Of a stretch of 64,000 nt of DNA, positions 13,681 through 24,398 are shown one piece after another. The translations under genes were made by a program, and so were the position numbers. Position 1 is the first letter of the stretch. Each line of letters begins with the position of its first letter. The stretch lies in contig NC_133300.1 of NCBI RefSeq assembly GCF_005239225.2, forward strand, positions 2,881,875 to 2,945,874, written 5' to 3'. The notes beneath the pieces were generated by a model. It did no database searches, was not told where the DNA came from, and saw only the letters and a program-made list of their open reading frames with translations. Origin of the DNA: Populus alba (taxonomy: Eukaryota > Streptophyta > Magnoliopsida > Malpighiales > Salicaceae).

Positions 13681-15443
13681 TATAAATCCAATTAATCACA
13701 CCTGATCATATTTTTTTAAAACTTATTTTTAAAAAATTATAAGTACAAAAGCTATCTCAAAAACAAACTTATTCTTAATATTTAAAGTTTGGTTTGAATT
13801 AAATTTTTAGTTAAACTAGAAAAGATATTAACTTGGCTAAAATTAATCGATTCCTCCAAATTTTAGTGAGTTAATTAACCTATTCAAACTTAATTTAAAC
13901 TCGATTGAGTCAACATTAAAAAAATAAAATACAAAATGCTTCTGTTTTAATAAAATAGTCAGCTCAAGTTGCTTCGAAGCTAAACTAGTGACCTAGGTTT
14001 TTTTTGGGATTAATTTGTGGGTTGGCCCAATAATCATGGAGATTTTATAATTTTACTCTTTACAAGTCATAATTAATAGGTTTAAAATATCATATACGTC
14101 ATGCCACACACGGCCATCAGCTTAGATTTGAAGAATCACATCCATAGCTTTGCCTGAGGTCTGTAAACATATCAAAATAATTTGATTTTTTTTTATTTTA
14201 AATAAAAATTTTTAAAATTTTTAAAAATATACATTATATTCCCAAACACACTCGAAAATAAGTGTGGCCAAGGCAATCAGAAGCAAACTGGCCTGCTCCT
14301 TGCTTTCCATCTCTCAGTTCTCAATTTCTTTTTCATGATCATACTTAGAAACTTGCTTGCTTGTGTTATATACAAGGACCATGCATGCATTTCTTTTATT
14401 AAAATTCATAATGTAATTGCAAATTTCTATAAATATATGCGGTGTGAGGCAAGTTGTAAAATTAAGAAATACTCCTACTCTCTCCTGTAATGTAAAATAA
14501 TTACTTCATAATGTTTTTTTTTTAATATTTTATTCAATTATAGATTAAATTTTATTTTATTTATTTATTTACTTTTTATAGAATTTTTTAGTATTGGTCT
14601 TGAAAGTAAATTCGGTTATTTCATGTATTTTTATTTGTCATTTTCTATTAGTTTTTTTTAAATTTTTAAAATTGATTTTTTACTTGATTTCGTTCTTTAA
14701 TATTTTAAATAATTTTTTAAAACAATTTATAAAATTAGAATTTATTTATAATCTCATCTTTTTTTAATCTTTTAAATTTACTCCACATTCTTTTGCTTCC
14801 ATCCACAGAATTTCAATTTCTTGATTTTTGTTTTTATTTTTTTTAATTGACCCTCTACTAGAGATCCCTTGTGTAAATTTTAGGTTTGTTACTCGCAATG
14901 AAGTTCGAGCCTTATTTAAACACAAAACCCTGAAAACTTCCATTAATACTCATCTTGGGATCTTTAAATCTTTTTGTGGGATACCATGTAGCTATAGATC
15001 AAATGGATGATGAAAATAATAGAGTTGTTTATTGCATCCGATCGGGATACAACTCACTCAAATTATCATTTTGAATTGCATTATAATTCATGGAAACCTC
15101 GAAGAGCATGGAGATAATTTTGATGGAGACAAGAAATTAATTGCAGGTCTTTAACTACAAAGGAAAACGAAGGTGCTTTACATGTCCCCTTTTTTCTCCT
15201 TTTCTCTTTCACCATTGTCAAAAAACTTGGAAGAACACGCCTTCTGCAGAATGAGAGGCCTGATTTTACTCTTTCCAAGGCATAACGGATGTATATATCT
15301 CATGGAACTATGAGCCAGTTTTTCAAGATATTGTTGGTTAATTAATGTAAATGGTATTTTAAATTTCTTTGAATCTGCTTAGAACATGACTCACATTAAA
15401 ATTTTCACGGGAATCCTGAAAACAAATGAAGAAAAAGGATGCG

Positions 15444-16067
15444 CTAATTACGCGACAGAGGGCAGCCAATTCCATGGCGTTTGCTAGGGAATCCAAGAAA
15501 CAAGATGCTGCAGATGACGCCAATCGTAGCAGGCACAACAATGAGAAGGTCCTTCGCCTCATCCGATGGCGCTGGAAAGAAGCACTTGGCAACATTATTG
15601 TCAAACAATGAAACTGCACCGAAAACCAAGATAGACATGAAGGCATGCAAGACATCGATGAACTTGAGCTTGTATTTAGCGGCCTCTTCCGGAGAAAGTT
15701 CCACCGGTGCATCAATAATCCACAAGCCTCTGAAAGTCACCATTCCATACCGGACCTTGCCTCTTGCGTCCCTGAAGCTATCGGTGAAGCATAAGAGAAA
15801 GCAAGCAAGGCCACACACGGCCAAAAGACCTGACGTCAAAGTCTGGCTCGTGACGGAGCGACACTGGCCTTCATGTGTTAAAATTGGAGATAGAATCTGG
15901 AATGTGAGGACCGAACCAGTGGGGAGAAGCCTGGCTAAATGCGCCGTGCCTTTGAATGTCTTCCTCATGGCCTTTTGCCCTGGTGTTTTTTCTGGTTTTT
16001 GCAGCACATTTTCTAAAAAGGGTTCTGCAATTTCTGCTCCTTCTTGCACCAATACCTTGATATCCAT
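15444..16067 (-). CDS. DMP: DUF679 domain membrane protein (DMP), copy A
   Basis: Single-exon gene of 207 residues, the usual DMP length. Plant DMPs are small endomembrane, tonoplast or plasma-membrane proteins implicated in membrane remodelling during senescence and in gamete fusion; which subfamily this belongs to is not resolved. The soluble N-terminus is followed by four hydrophobic segments: about residues 45-65 (LARLLPTGSVLTFQILSP), 80-98 (SGLLAVCGLACFLLCF), 138-158 (LHAFMSILVFGAVSLF) and 172-194 (LLIVVPATIGVICSILFL). The motifs FTDSFRD and the GMVTFRGLW loop are DUF679 hallmarks. ATG at 16067 is the only sensible start. It differs from copy B at four sites (V/I, V/L, N/K, G/A). An LTR retrotransposon lies 83 bp upstream of the ATG and displaces the ancestral promoter by 3.6 kb. 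Confidence 0.93.
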   Translation of the reverse strand: MDIKVLVQEGAEIAEPFLENVLQKPEKTPGQKAMRKTFKGTAHLARLLPTGSVLTFQILSPILTHEGQCRSVTSQTLTSGLLAVCGLACFLLCFTDSFRDARGKVRYGMVTFRGLWIIDAPVELSPEEAAKYKLKFIDVLHAFMSILVFGAVSLFDNNVAKCFFPAPSDEAKDLLIVVPATIGVICSILFLGFPSKRHGIGCPLSRN

Positions 16068-16149
16068 GGCCTCAATTCACCTCCAATTTCCCTCGCTCTT
16101 TCTGAATTGTTTGATCAGCAAAGAGTTCTGTGGGGAATTGAGGGATTTA

Positions 16150-16457
16150 TGTTAGGATATTGCCATTTATGGGCAATACCCCCACCACCAAGCAAGTGGC
16201 CACCACCACCACGCAAGAGGTAGCTCCATTAGTGCCACTAATGATGACATGTTGGCCCATCCATGTTAATCATAAAATGCCTATAAAGAAGGCATGCAAA
16301 GAGTGCATAATTGTGAGAGGAGTGTGTGAGAAACGTAAGAGAAAGAGAGTAGATGTAGACGGTTTTGCCGAACCACGTAAAATATTGTGTCTCAGTGTGT
16401 TTACCCCTCCCAACAGCAATTATCAGTACATCACCGGTCGCCGGATTCCGCCCAACA
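16150..16457 (+). repeat. Left LTR, internally deleted
   Basis: Matches the right LTR at both ends but is 308 bp against 411 bp. It lacks about 130 bp after AGAGAAAGAGAG, the part that in the right LTR contains an AATAAA signal. It also has about 25 extra bases (a CCACCACCACCACGCAAG stretch near 16200). TATA-like CTATAAAG lies at 16281-16288. Confidence 0.88.
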
Positions 16458-19332
16458 ATTGGTATCAGAGCATATGGTTAAAGTGGTGTTTGATTTTTGC
16501 TCAAAAATAAAAGTTGTCAACATTGTGTTTTGACCATACCACTCTATAGAGGAGGAAGAGACGAAGCCACTGGTGAAAAACGCGTCGCAATAGGACGCCA
16601 GACATGTCCACACGCGTCGACGAGGAGACTGGCCACGCGCGTAGACGCGCAACACGCGTCACACGCGTCTTCTTCGCCCGAATGGGTTGACCCGACCCGA
16701 ATACCAGACGACCCGACCCACGTGCCAGACCCGGATAAAGATGACGTCAGTATTTCGTCAGCATGCAGAGTTGGCATGCCATGTCAGCGACCAGTCAGCA
16801 GACACGTCATCACAATGGGACCCACATGCCATGTCATCAGCCACGAGCCGAGCCGATGTGAGCCGAGCTGAATGGGAGCCGAGCTGAGCCACGAGCCGAG
16901 GGAAAGGATTCTGTGCAGCAGGGTCTACGTGCAACCGGATCTGAAAGTGAATCTGAGCCGTTATCAGGCCAGAATTGTTTTGATCAAATCTTAGCCGTCT
17001 GAAGTGCGATTTGGACGATTCAAGACATGTTTCCAGGTAATTTGATCATTCCGGATGCAATGGTACAGTCCAATCGTTGAGATTCGAGACCATAAATGGT
17101 GGTGGTGTATTATTAAAGACAGATTGCCCGATCAGGAGGCATCTGAGGGTCTGGATTAAGGTCGATGGAGATGAAGAAGAAGAATGTGCACATGTTTACC
17201 CAATTACATGTGCTGAACTATTTTAATGGGGAAATATAATGCCTTGATGGAAGGCAAAATTAGGACACTCTGGACACTCGGTTATGTGGACAATTAGAGG
17301 TGGAGAGTGAAAATTGACGAAGACCAATCTTGACGAATCTAAACACTAGTAGTCTCGCTAGATGTTGAGAAATCATGTATTAAACCTGTATATTCCAGAT
17401 CACTTGTAAAGGAAAGCCGTAACAAAGCTAGCAAATGGTTGTATATACGGAGAGACAGTACGATGGATAGATATGGCCTAAGAAGTTATGTCTAGGAGAT
17501 TGAGTTTTAAGCGGGACCAGTGTGACCCTTCCAATCTTTCCTGGGAACTTGCTTAGTGGAAGGATTATCCATACGGTACTATTTTCGTATATGTGACAGT
17601 TTGTTATGAAACTGTTGAAGACTAGCAAGATGACGGCACAAAGGAACAATTGGGTTCCGTATGATCAAGGATCTGATGGAGTGGTGATTTCTCCAAAGAA
17701 GTTAGATTCGGTGACTGTGATTTCTCGAGGGGAGAATTGATGAAGACCCTGATAATGGAAGAGAAATACAGCAATGGGATAAAGATTGGCACCCTATTTT
17801 GACTTGGATAGGTGTTGTGACAGGATGAGCTGCTGTCAAACATAAGCAAGGAATATGGAGAAATCTGGAGAGCAGAAATTGCACGAGGGCATACGGAGAT
17901 TGTGCAGGAGTACCCGAGGGATCCAACGAGGTACTATAATGAGACAACATGTGCAAGGAGAAGAAGAGTTCCCAGATGAAGCTCAGAGCAGAGACTGTGT
18001 ACAACAAGAAGTCTCCTGTGCTCTTGATGAAGACAACAAGCGAGGACCTTTCCAATACATGCAAGGATGGAAAGATGAGTTGTTGCAGAGGCACTTAATT
18101 GAGAGGGTGCGAACGCCTGTGATAAAAGGCGACCACCTATGATAAAAGGCGAAGGCACCAAAGAGAGTGGTGTAGGTGGAGCTGTCAAGTAGAAAGACAT
18201 AGAAGCTCCAAATATAGAAATCAAGGTGGAGGATTGCGAGGAGTATACCGCAATTTTCTCTTTCTATGTAGTCAGTGGCAGTAATCTCTCCCAAGTCCAC
18301 ATGGTGGTAGAGAATCTTGAAGCCACTGGAGTCATCTTGATGAAGGAGGATGAGACCGCTCCACGACGAGCGGAGACACCTCGGATGGAAGGTGTGAGGG
18401 CCATGATATGAGCCCAGATTCAGACCGCCGCATGACGACGAGCGGAGACACCTTGGAGAAGGTGTGGAGGCCAGGATAGGAGCCCCAGTTCAGAACGCCC
18501 CAGAGCCGATATGATGGCTAGATATAAGTGGACAGATGGATAGCCAATGAAGTGGCTATGATGAGTATGAAGACAAATGCATGATTGACTTTCATGGATA
18601 TTGCCCCCATGCTAAAGATCAATGAGCTAGAAGACATTTGCCTTGGACAATAAGTGGGTGACTTGTGGAGCATTAAGACGCGGCTGCTATGAAGGAGCAG
18701 AGGGCATGCGCAGGTTCCGGGAACGAGTTGACTCTTGTCAAGGTGGTGAGCTCGGTAATGGCATTGTAATACTCAGAGTATGAAGATAGATATGGATCAA
18801 CCTTTAATGGGCTGCCTCTATGGTTAAAGGTGGAGAGCTACCTGGACTCTTATGACTAAGAGCGAGAGACTCACGGAGAAGTAAGGCATGGTTCCTATGG
18901 TGGAACAGAGGGCAGGCGCAACTCCTGGATGAGTAGACTTCTGGAAGAGTGGTGGACTTGTGATCATATTGAGATACTTAGATAATGACTGTCGCACTTG
19001 GAATATCCGTTTGAGGGGGTGCTGTAAGCCTTGGTGTGAGGCTTGGTGAATCATTCCGGACCGAGCATGGTTGATATGCTCGAAGGGGAATGTTCCCAGA
19101 GACAAGCGTTAACACTCTTCAGATGTGATGTGTGAGACCATCTGGTTGAAGTGATCCTTTGGTGTAAGCAAGGGTGTGCTTTGGTGACTCTGGTGATTGA
19201 AAGGTTTGGCGAGTACCTGTAAACTTGGCCACAGACGCTCTCAGAATGGTAAGCTTGGAAGAGCTGCAAGATGCAATCTTGTGCTGAAGAAGCAAGAGGA
19301 CAATTGCCCAGATAAATGGCAAAGGGGGTGAT
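16458..19332 (+). other. Internal region of the LTR element; no protein domain recognised
   Basis: Open frames (the longest about 124 aa) resemble nothing I know. The first 450 bp are strikingly GC- and CpG-rich for this window, with repeated ACGCGTC (about 16575-16670) and repeated GAGCCGAG motifs (16845-16900). A tandem duplication of about 70 bp lies at 18363-18500, and TGATAAAAGGCGA occurs twice near 18119-18150. A long stretch with no intact gag-pol, so of the LARD or TRIM-like kind. Confidence 0.6.
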
Positions 19333-19743
19333 TGTTAGGATATTGCCATTTATTGGCAATACCCCACCACCAAGCAAGTGGTAGCTCCATTAGTGCCACT
19401 AATGGTGGCATGTTGGCCCCTCCATGTTAATCATAAAATGCCTATAAAGAAGGCATGCAAAGAGTGCATAATTGTGAGAGGAGTGTGTGAGAAACGTAAG
19501 AGAATAGAGAGAAAGAGAGAGCTGCAATGGTAGCAGCTGCAAGGGCAACAAGAGAGATGGGAGTTGAGTGATGAGATCCTCCTCCATGTATTTATTGTAT
19601 TCTTTCTCTATCTCTAATAAATGGACTCTCTCCCGTGGATGTAGGCGGTTTTGCCGAACCACGTAAAATATTGTGTCTCAGTGTGCTTACCCCTCCCAAG
19701 AGCAATTATCAGTACATCACCGGTCGCCGGATTCCGCCCAACA
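19333..19743 (+). repeat. Right LTR
   Basis: 411 bp, TG...CA ends. TATA-like CTATAAAG near 19442 and an AATAAA polyadenylation signal at 19616-19621 give a standard U3-R-U5 order. Followed directly by the ATTTA target duplication. Confidence 0.9.
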
Positions 19744-20647
19744 ATTTATTGTGTTAACGAGATGGTTTTAATTTGCATGAAGACAGATAGAAACACAAAA
19801 TTTTAGGAGGTGGTTTTCCAATTTGTTGCTAGCCAGAATAATTTAGCTAGCTTATGTACAAGGTTGATGGGATAATTTTTTTTTTTCCAAGTATTCAAAC
19901 CTTTTCATAACTGTTGTCAAAGAAGTTAAGAGATGCAGTTACAATGATGAATGAGTTGGTAAAAAAATTTATTGTTGAGGGGTTTCCTTAAAATTACAAT
20001 TGACTACTTCTGTCCAAAGTTAATAAACCTGAATAATGTTAGGCTAGTTAACATAGAATTATCTAAATCAATTTTTTTTTAAAAAATTAAAAATATAATG
20101 TTTTATAAAAAAAATTTAAGCCAAAGTAAATTAATAAGGTTAACAAGTTCATAAATTAACTTATCAGGTTAATCAATTCAACTTCAAGTTAATTTTTTTA
20201 AAATTTAAGTTAAATTAGGATTGAATTTTGAATTAATCTATCATACCAAACTGGATTTAATAACTATAATTTTAGATGGGTTGTCTATGATGGAATTAAA
20301 ATTAATTATTGATATTAGTTGTATTGAGTTAATATATTTGATAATAGGATACGATCATCAAAGATTGAATACCTTGTTGCTTAATTAGGTACAAACAGGT
20401 CATAAAGAAACTAATCACAAAAAAAAAAATTAACTACCTGAGAGGAAAAGTAAGAGTGGATGGTTAATTATTTTAAAAATATAGTTTTTTTTTAATCAGA
20501 TTTTATTGATAAAGATAAATCATTTGCAATTCGTAAAAGAAAATGGTGGTTTTTTATTGTTGTTGGAAAAAAAGGTTTATTAAATTGGAAAATATGGTGA
20601 AAACTAAGGGCGACTCACGGTCTGCCACCCGTTTCTCTATTTTTAAT

Positions 20648-20685
20648 GTGCTCAATATATATATATATATATATATATTGAGCAC
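20648..20685. repeat. Perfect (AT)n-centred palindrome
   Basis: A 38-bp perfect inverted repeat: GTGCTCA on the left, an alternating AT core, TGAGCAC on the right. It could extrude as a cruciform. It lies inside the roughly 280-bp segment present in duplication unit A and absent from unit B. Confidence 0.85.
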
Positions 20686-20720
20686 TCTAGCAGCAGGACT
20701 GTGATTGTAGATTCTGCCAG

Positions 20721-20880
20721 ATGGTGAAGGAAAAGTTGTCAAAGAAGTTTTTCCGTTTTCTGGCATCATCCAACATTTCAGTTCCGTCAATGCTCTATTA
20801 TTTCTTCCCAGCCTTTGAAAAACAAGCTATATCTACTCACATGAATCTTGTTCTTGGCTTCTACATCCCTTGCAGTCAAG
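20721..20880 (+). pseudogene. Unrecognised small gene, first-exon copy in unit A (last exon missing)
   Basis: An open exon that starts ATG at 20721 (MVKEKLSKKFF...) and ends in a strong donor, CAAG|GTAAGT, at 20880/20881. The matching exon in unit B (26475-26634) differs by substitutions and a 3-base length change that keeps the frame, which suggests it was once coding. The last exon seen in unit B (26988-27082) has no counterpart here, because a copia element begins at 21322 and the unit ends. Residues are basic and then hydrophobic/aromatic (SMLYYFFPAFEKQ). I do not recognise the family; a chance open frame is possible. Confidence 0.35.
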
Positions 20881-21321
20881 GTAAGTTTCAACTTATTCGC
20901 TCATGGCATGCACTCTTCCTTCGCTTCCGATCTCTTCTTCTTCTTAGTCCATGTATGTTTTGCAGGAGAATCTCGAGTTTCCTGTTTTCGTCACCTATTC
21001 TTCAGGGTGTTCTCTTCTATTGCTTTATCCATCAGAAATGCACTCTTCTTTGGCTGGAAAAGTTTCTATTCAAATTGTTTGCATTATTAGGATTATCCAT
21101 CTCCCTTTCGTCTGATGTTGACTCCTCATGAACAGTCTGGCTGTCCCGTTGGTTTCAAAATCATAGAACAGTGACTAATCCTCTCATTAAACCATTTATA
21201 AGCCACCCAATCATGTTTCCATTTCAAATAAATCTTATTTTAAATCCATTTGCTACATGCAGATCTCAACATTCTCTTTGATGAGATACCTCACCATGGC
21301 AGATATGATTCTCCAAGGAAC

Positions 21322-21725
21322 TGTTGGAAGTTAAGCTGATTACTTATTGTTAAAAGCTAAAGAAGTAAATCCTGTGGTGATAACGAGAAGAATGAAGAAT
21401 GGACGAAGAATGAATTAATAGAAGAAGAGTGAGTTACAAGCAGTTACAAAAGTTAAAAAACAGTTAAAGTAGTTATAGCTGTTATAACTGTTTTTTCTGT
21501 TACAAACCATTTCTTACACGTGTAAGAATCGTAGCCCTCAATCAATGAATGATTGAGATGAATTGATTCCTAAAGTCTAGAATTCTGTTATTGATTACAT
21601 ACAAATCATGTATAAAAGCAGAGTTTTGCACTAATGGAATAGTAAGAAAAATACAAAGGAATTACAAGTATTCTTCTCATCTTCTTCTCTGCAAACACTT
21701 CTTTTTATAACCTAAAATTTCTACA
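21322..21725 (+). repeat. Left LTR of the truncated copia element
   Basis: 404 bp, begins TGTTGGAAGTTAAGC and ends TTTCTACA immediately before the tRNA-Met-type primer-binding site. A TATA box (TATAAAAG) lies at 21611. Confidence 0.85.
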
Positions 21726-21807
21726 TGGTATCAGAGCTCACAAACTGATTCCTAAGAGGGGCGTATACTGTGAAAAACAGATTGATTAAACTGTTAATTA
21801 CTCAAAA

Positions 21808-24398
21808 ATGGTAGGATCAAGCTCAGCTGGAGGAGATTTAAGAACTCCACAGTTTAATGGCACAAATTATGATTTTTGGGCTGTAAAAATGGAGACTATC
21901 CTCATAGCGTTCGATCTATGGGAAGTAATAGAAGTTGGAATCAACTCTCATCATCATCAATCCTCTGAAGTTGCAACTGGATTAGGCGATGAAGAGAGTG
22001 AAGCTGAGCAAACTACATTGCATTCATCCACTACATCCAGAGAAGACAAAATCAAGAATGCAAAGGCATTAAGCCTCATACAAGGAGCATTAACAGACGA
22101 CCTCTTCCCACGAATAAGAAATGAAAAGACTGCAAAAGGAGCTTGGGACATTTTGAGCAGAGAATTCAGAGGAGATAAAAAGGTTAGAGTTGTAAAACTT
22201 CAAGCAGTGAGAGCTGACGTTGAATACCTGAGAATGACAGAAAATGAAAGCTTAGATGGATATCTAGCTAAATTCTTTGCAACTGTGAACAACTTGAAAT
22301 CATTAGGAGAAGATGTATCAGAAAACAAAATTGTGCAGAAATTGCTAATGAGTCTAAGCAGAAGATATAAGTCCATTGTGTCAATCATTGAGGAGACACG
22401 AGATCTTGATGTACTGAGAGCAGAAGAAGTCATTGCTTCTGTGAAAGTTTATGACAAGAGGGAGGATCTGCATGATGAAAGGGATAAGCTAACAGGAACA
22501 GAGAAAGCATTTAGCAGTTTAAAGATTGGAAGCAATCAAGCCTACAGCTCACACAAGGGTTTCCAAGGCAGACCTCCTCAAAGATGGCAAACACAGGACA
22601 GGAGAGGAACAAATTCATTTCTAATCAGAAATGGGACCAACTACAATAATTCAAGCTGGAACAACACTGCTTATGGAAGTAGACAAATGAGTGTAAAGCC
22701 ACAATGCCAAGTCTGCCAGAAGCAACACTTTGGATTATGTAGACATAAAGGAAAGCCAAGATGTGGAAAATGCAATTGGTTTGGTCATATTGCAAAAGAT
22801 TGTGAAAGTCACAGTCACAAACAACTTGCAAATTATGCCAAAGAAGAAAGAGTCACCACTGGAACCATGTTCTATGCTTGCCATTCTGCAAGTTTGCAAG
22901 ACAAGAAGATATGGTTTGTGGATAGTGCCTGCAGTAATCACATGACTTCTCAAGAATCTGAACTAATCAACATTGATAGAACAGTAACCTGCAAAGTAAA
23001 GATGGGCTCAGGAGACCTTGTGCAAGCAACTGGAAAAGGTACATTGGTTGTGGAAACTCAGCATGGGAAGAGATACATAAAAGAAGTATTGCCTGTTCTC
23101 GGTTTAGATGAAAACTTACTAAGTGTAGGTCAGATGATGGAGCATGGCTATTACATTCTGCTTGGAGGTAACAAAGCAGTAATATTTGATGATGAAAACC
23201 TCAACAATGTTATAGCAATAGTGATCATGGGAGGAAATCGATGCTTCCCACTTTCACTTGAGACCATTACACTCGCAGCAAGGAAAGCTTCAGTGACTGA
23301 GGATTCCTGGATATGGCATAGGAGACTGGGACACTTGAATTTTGCCAGCATGAAGAAGATGCAGAAGAAAGAAATGGTATGTGGGCTCCCTGTTCTGACT
23401 GAAGTAGAAGATGTTTGTGCAGGCTATGCATCAGGCAAACATCACAGGGAGAAATTTGACAAAGAGCAAGCATGGAGAGCAAGCTATCCACTGGAACTAA
23501 TCCACACTGATCTATGTGGACCAATGCAGAATGAATCTATGGGAGGGAACAAATACTTCATCACATTCATTGATGATTACTCAAGAATGTGTTGGGTATA
23601 ATTCCTCATAAACAAATCTGATGCACTTAATGTATTCAAAAAATTCAAAGCATTCGTTGAGCTGCAAAGTGGATACAAACTGAAGAAGCTGAGAAGTGAC
23701 AGAAGTGGAGAATATACTTCAAAAGAGTTTGAAGAATTCTGTGAGAAACAAGGAATGGAGAGACAATTGACAGTTGTATACTCTCCTCAACAGAATGGAG
23801 TTGCAGAGAGGAGAAACAAAACAATTTGTGAAATGGGAAGATCCATGCTGATAGAGAAAGGAATGCCAGTAAACTTCTGGGCAGAAGCTGTGAATACAGC
23901 TGTGTATATTCAAAACAGATGTTATACAACATCTGTTACTGAAAAGACTCCTTTTGAAGCATTCACAGGAAGGAAGCCAGGAGTTAAGCATCTGAAGGTG
24001 TTCGGTTGCTTGTGTTACACACATATCCCATCATCACTAAGACAGAAGTGGGATAGCAAAGCTAGAAAGGGAGTGTTTGTTGGATATGGAAGCTGTGAGA
24101 AAGAGTATAGAATATATGACCTGAAATCTGAGAAGGTTGTTCTCTCAAGAAGTGTGATTTTCATTGAAGATAGAGCTTGGAATTGGAAAGGAAATCTGAT
24201 GAATCAAATCCACTTATCCTTCAATGATGAAGGAAGTGAAGTTGAAGGTGAAAGTTCTGAGGAACATTCTGCCGCATAACAATCCGATAATGTTGAACAT
24301 TGCTATCAAAATTCTACAATTGGAGAGTTAGTTGAGAAGATTGACAGTGATAACAGTCAACAATCTTCTCCTAGCTCTACTCCAGTAAAATTGAAAAC
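21808..24398 (+). pseudogene. Copia gag-protease-integrase reading frame, two nonsense codons, truncated
   Basis: ATG at 21808 after the primer-binding site. Domains in order: gag with the copia-type FNGTNYDFW start (residues 14-22) and UBN2-like region, a CCHC zinc knuckle CGKCNWFGHIAKDC (about residue 318), protease DSACSNHMT, gag-pre-integrase WHRRLGHLN, and integrase beginning LIHTDLCGP with the second Asp in LRSDRSGEY and the Glu in NGVAERRNK. A TAA at about 23599-23601 interrupts integrase just after MCWV, and a second TAA closes the frame at 24277-24279. The same frame stays open past both, to the truncation at 24398, with no frameshift. Reverse transcriptase is absent, so it cannot be autonomous. 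Confidence 0.9.

Larger units (their letters stand above)
8760..14768. other. AT-rich intergenic region with decayed repeats
   Basis: Six kilobases with no gene I can support. Open frames are short, low-complexity and unlike proteins. It contains a SINE remnant (9690-9862), several MITE-like AT-rich repeats (about 10742-10935, 11320-11580, 12775-12975, 13250-13680, 14180-14260), an (AT)n run at about 12828-12862 and a short GC-richer patch (11640-11900). Between these I see only A/T-rich DNA. Confidence 0.6.
16150..19743 (+). mobile_element. Non-autonomous LTR retrotransposon with intact ends
   Basis: Complete in outline: left LTR 16150-16457, primer-binding site TGGTATCAGAGC at 16460-16471 (complementary to initiator Met tRNA), 2.9 kb internal region, purine-rich tract just before 19333, right LTR 19333-19743. 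LTRs start TGTTAGG and end CCAACA. The 5-bp target duplication ATTTA flanks it (16145-16149 and 19744-19748), and the empty site is preserved in unit B near 25768-25780. I find no gag or pol coding, so it needed proteins from another element. It lies antisense to the DMP gene it precedes. Confidence 0.92.
14769..21321. repeat. Segmental duplication, unit A (carries DMP copy A and an inserted LTR element)
   Basis: Homologous to unit B (24399-26870) over the DMP coding region and both flanks. After the LTR insertion at 16150-19748 is removed, the two units align from TTTTAAATTTACTCC (14770 and 24400) to the CCAAGGAAC end (21321 and 26870). Coding similarity is very high (4 amino-acid differences in 207). 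Flanks are less conserved: unit A carries about 280 extra bases at 20420-20700, and the stretch after 20885 has diverged. The unit ends where the copia LTR begins. Confidence 0.9.
21322..24398 (+). mobile_element. Ty1/copia retrotransposon, 3' half missing
   Basis: Left LTR 21322-21725 (TG...CA, TATAAAAG at 21611), primer-binding site TGGTATCAGAGC at 21726-21737, then a gag-protease-integrase frame. The element stops at 24398, before reverse transcriptase, RNase H and the right LTR, at the exact base where duplication unit B begins. No second LTR of this type is in the window, and the homologous site in unit B (about 26870) is empty. No target duplication can be checked because the 3' end is lost. 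Confidence 0.92.

Noticed and set aside
15481..16155. 224-225 codon open frame antisense to the DMP gene, present in both copies (also 25100-25777)
   Set aside because: It lies wholly over the conserved DUF679 frame; its conservation follows from the near-identity of the duplicates, and the product resembles nothing.
17855..18142. 95-codon frame in the LTR element as a gag remnant
   Set aside because: No zinc knuckle or gag motif, and the charged composition is not informative.
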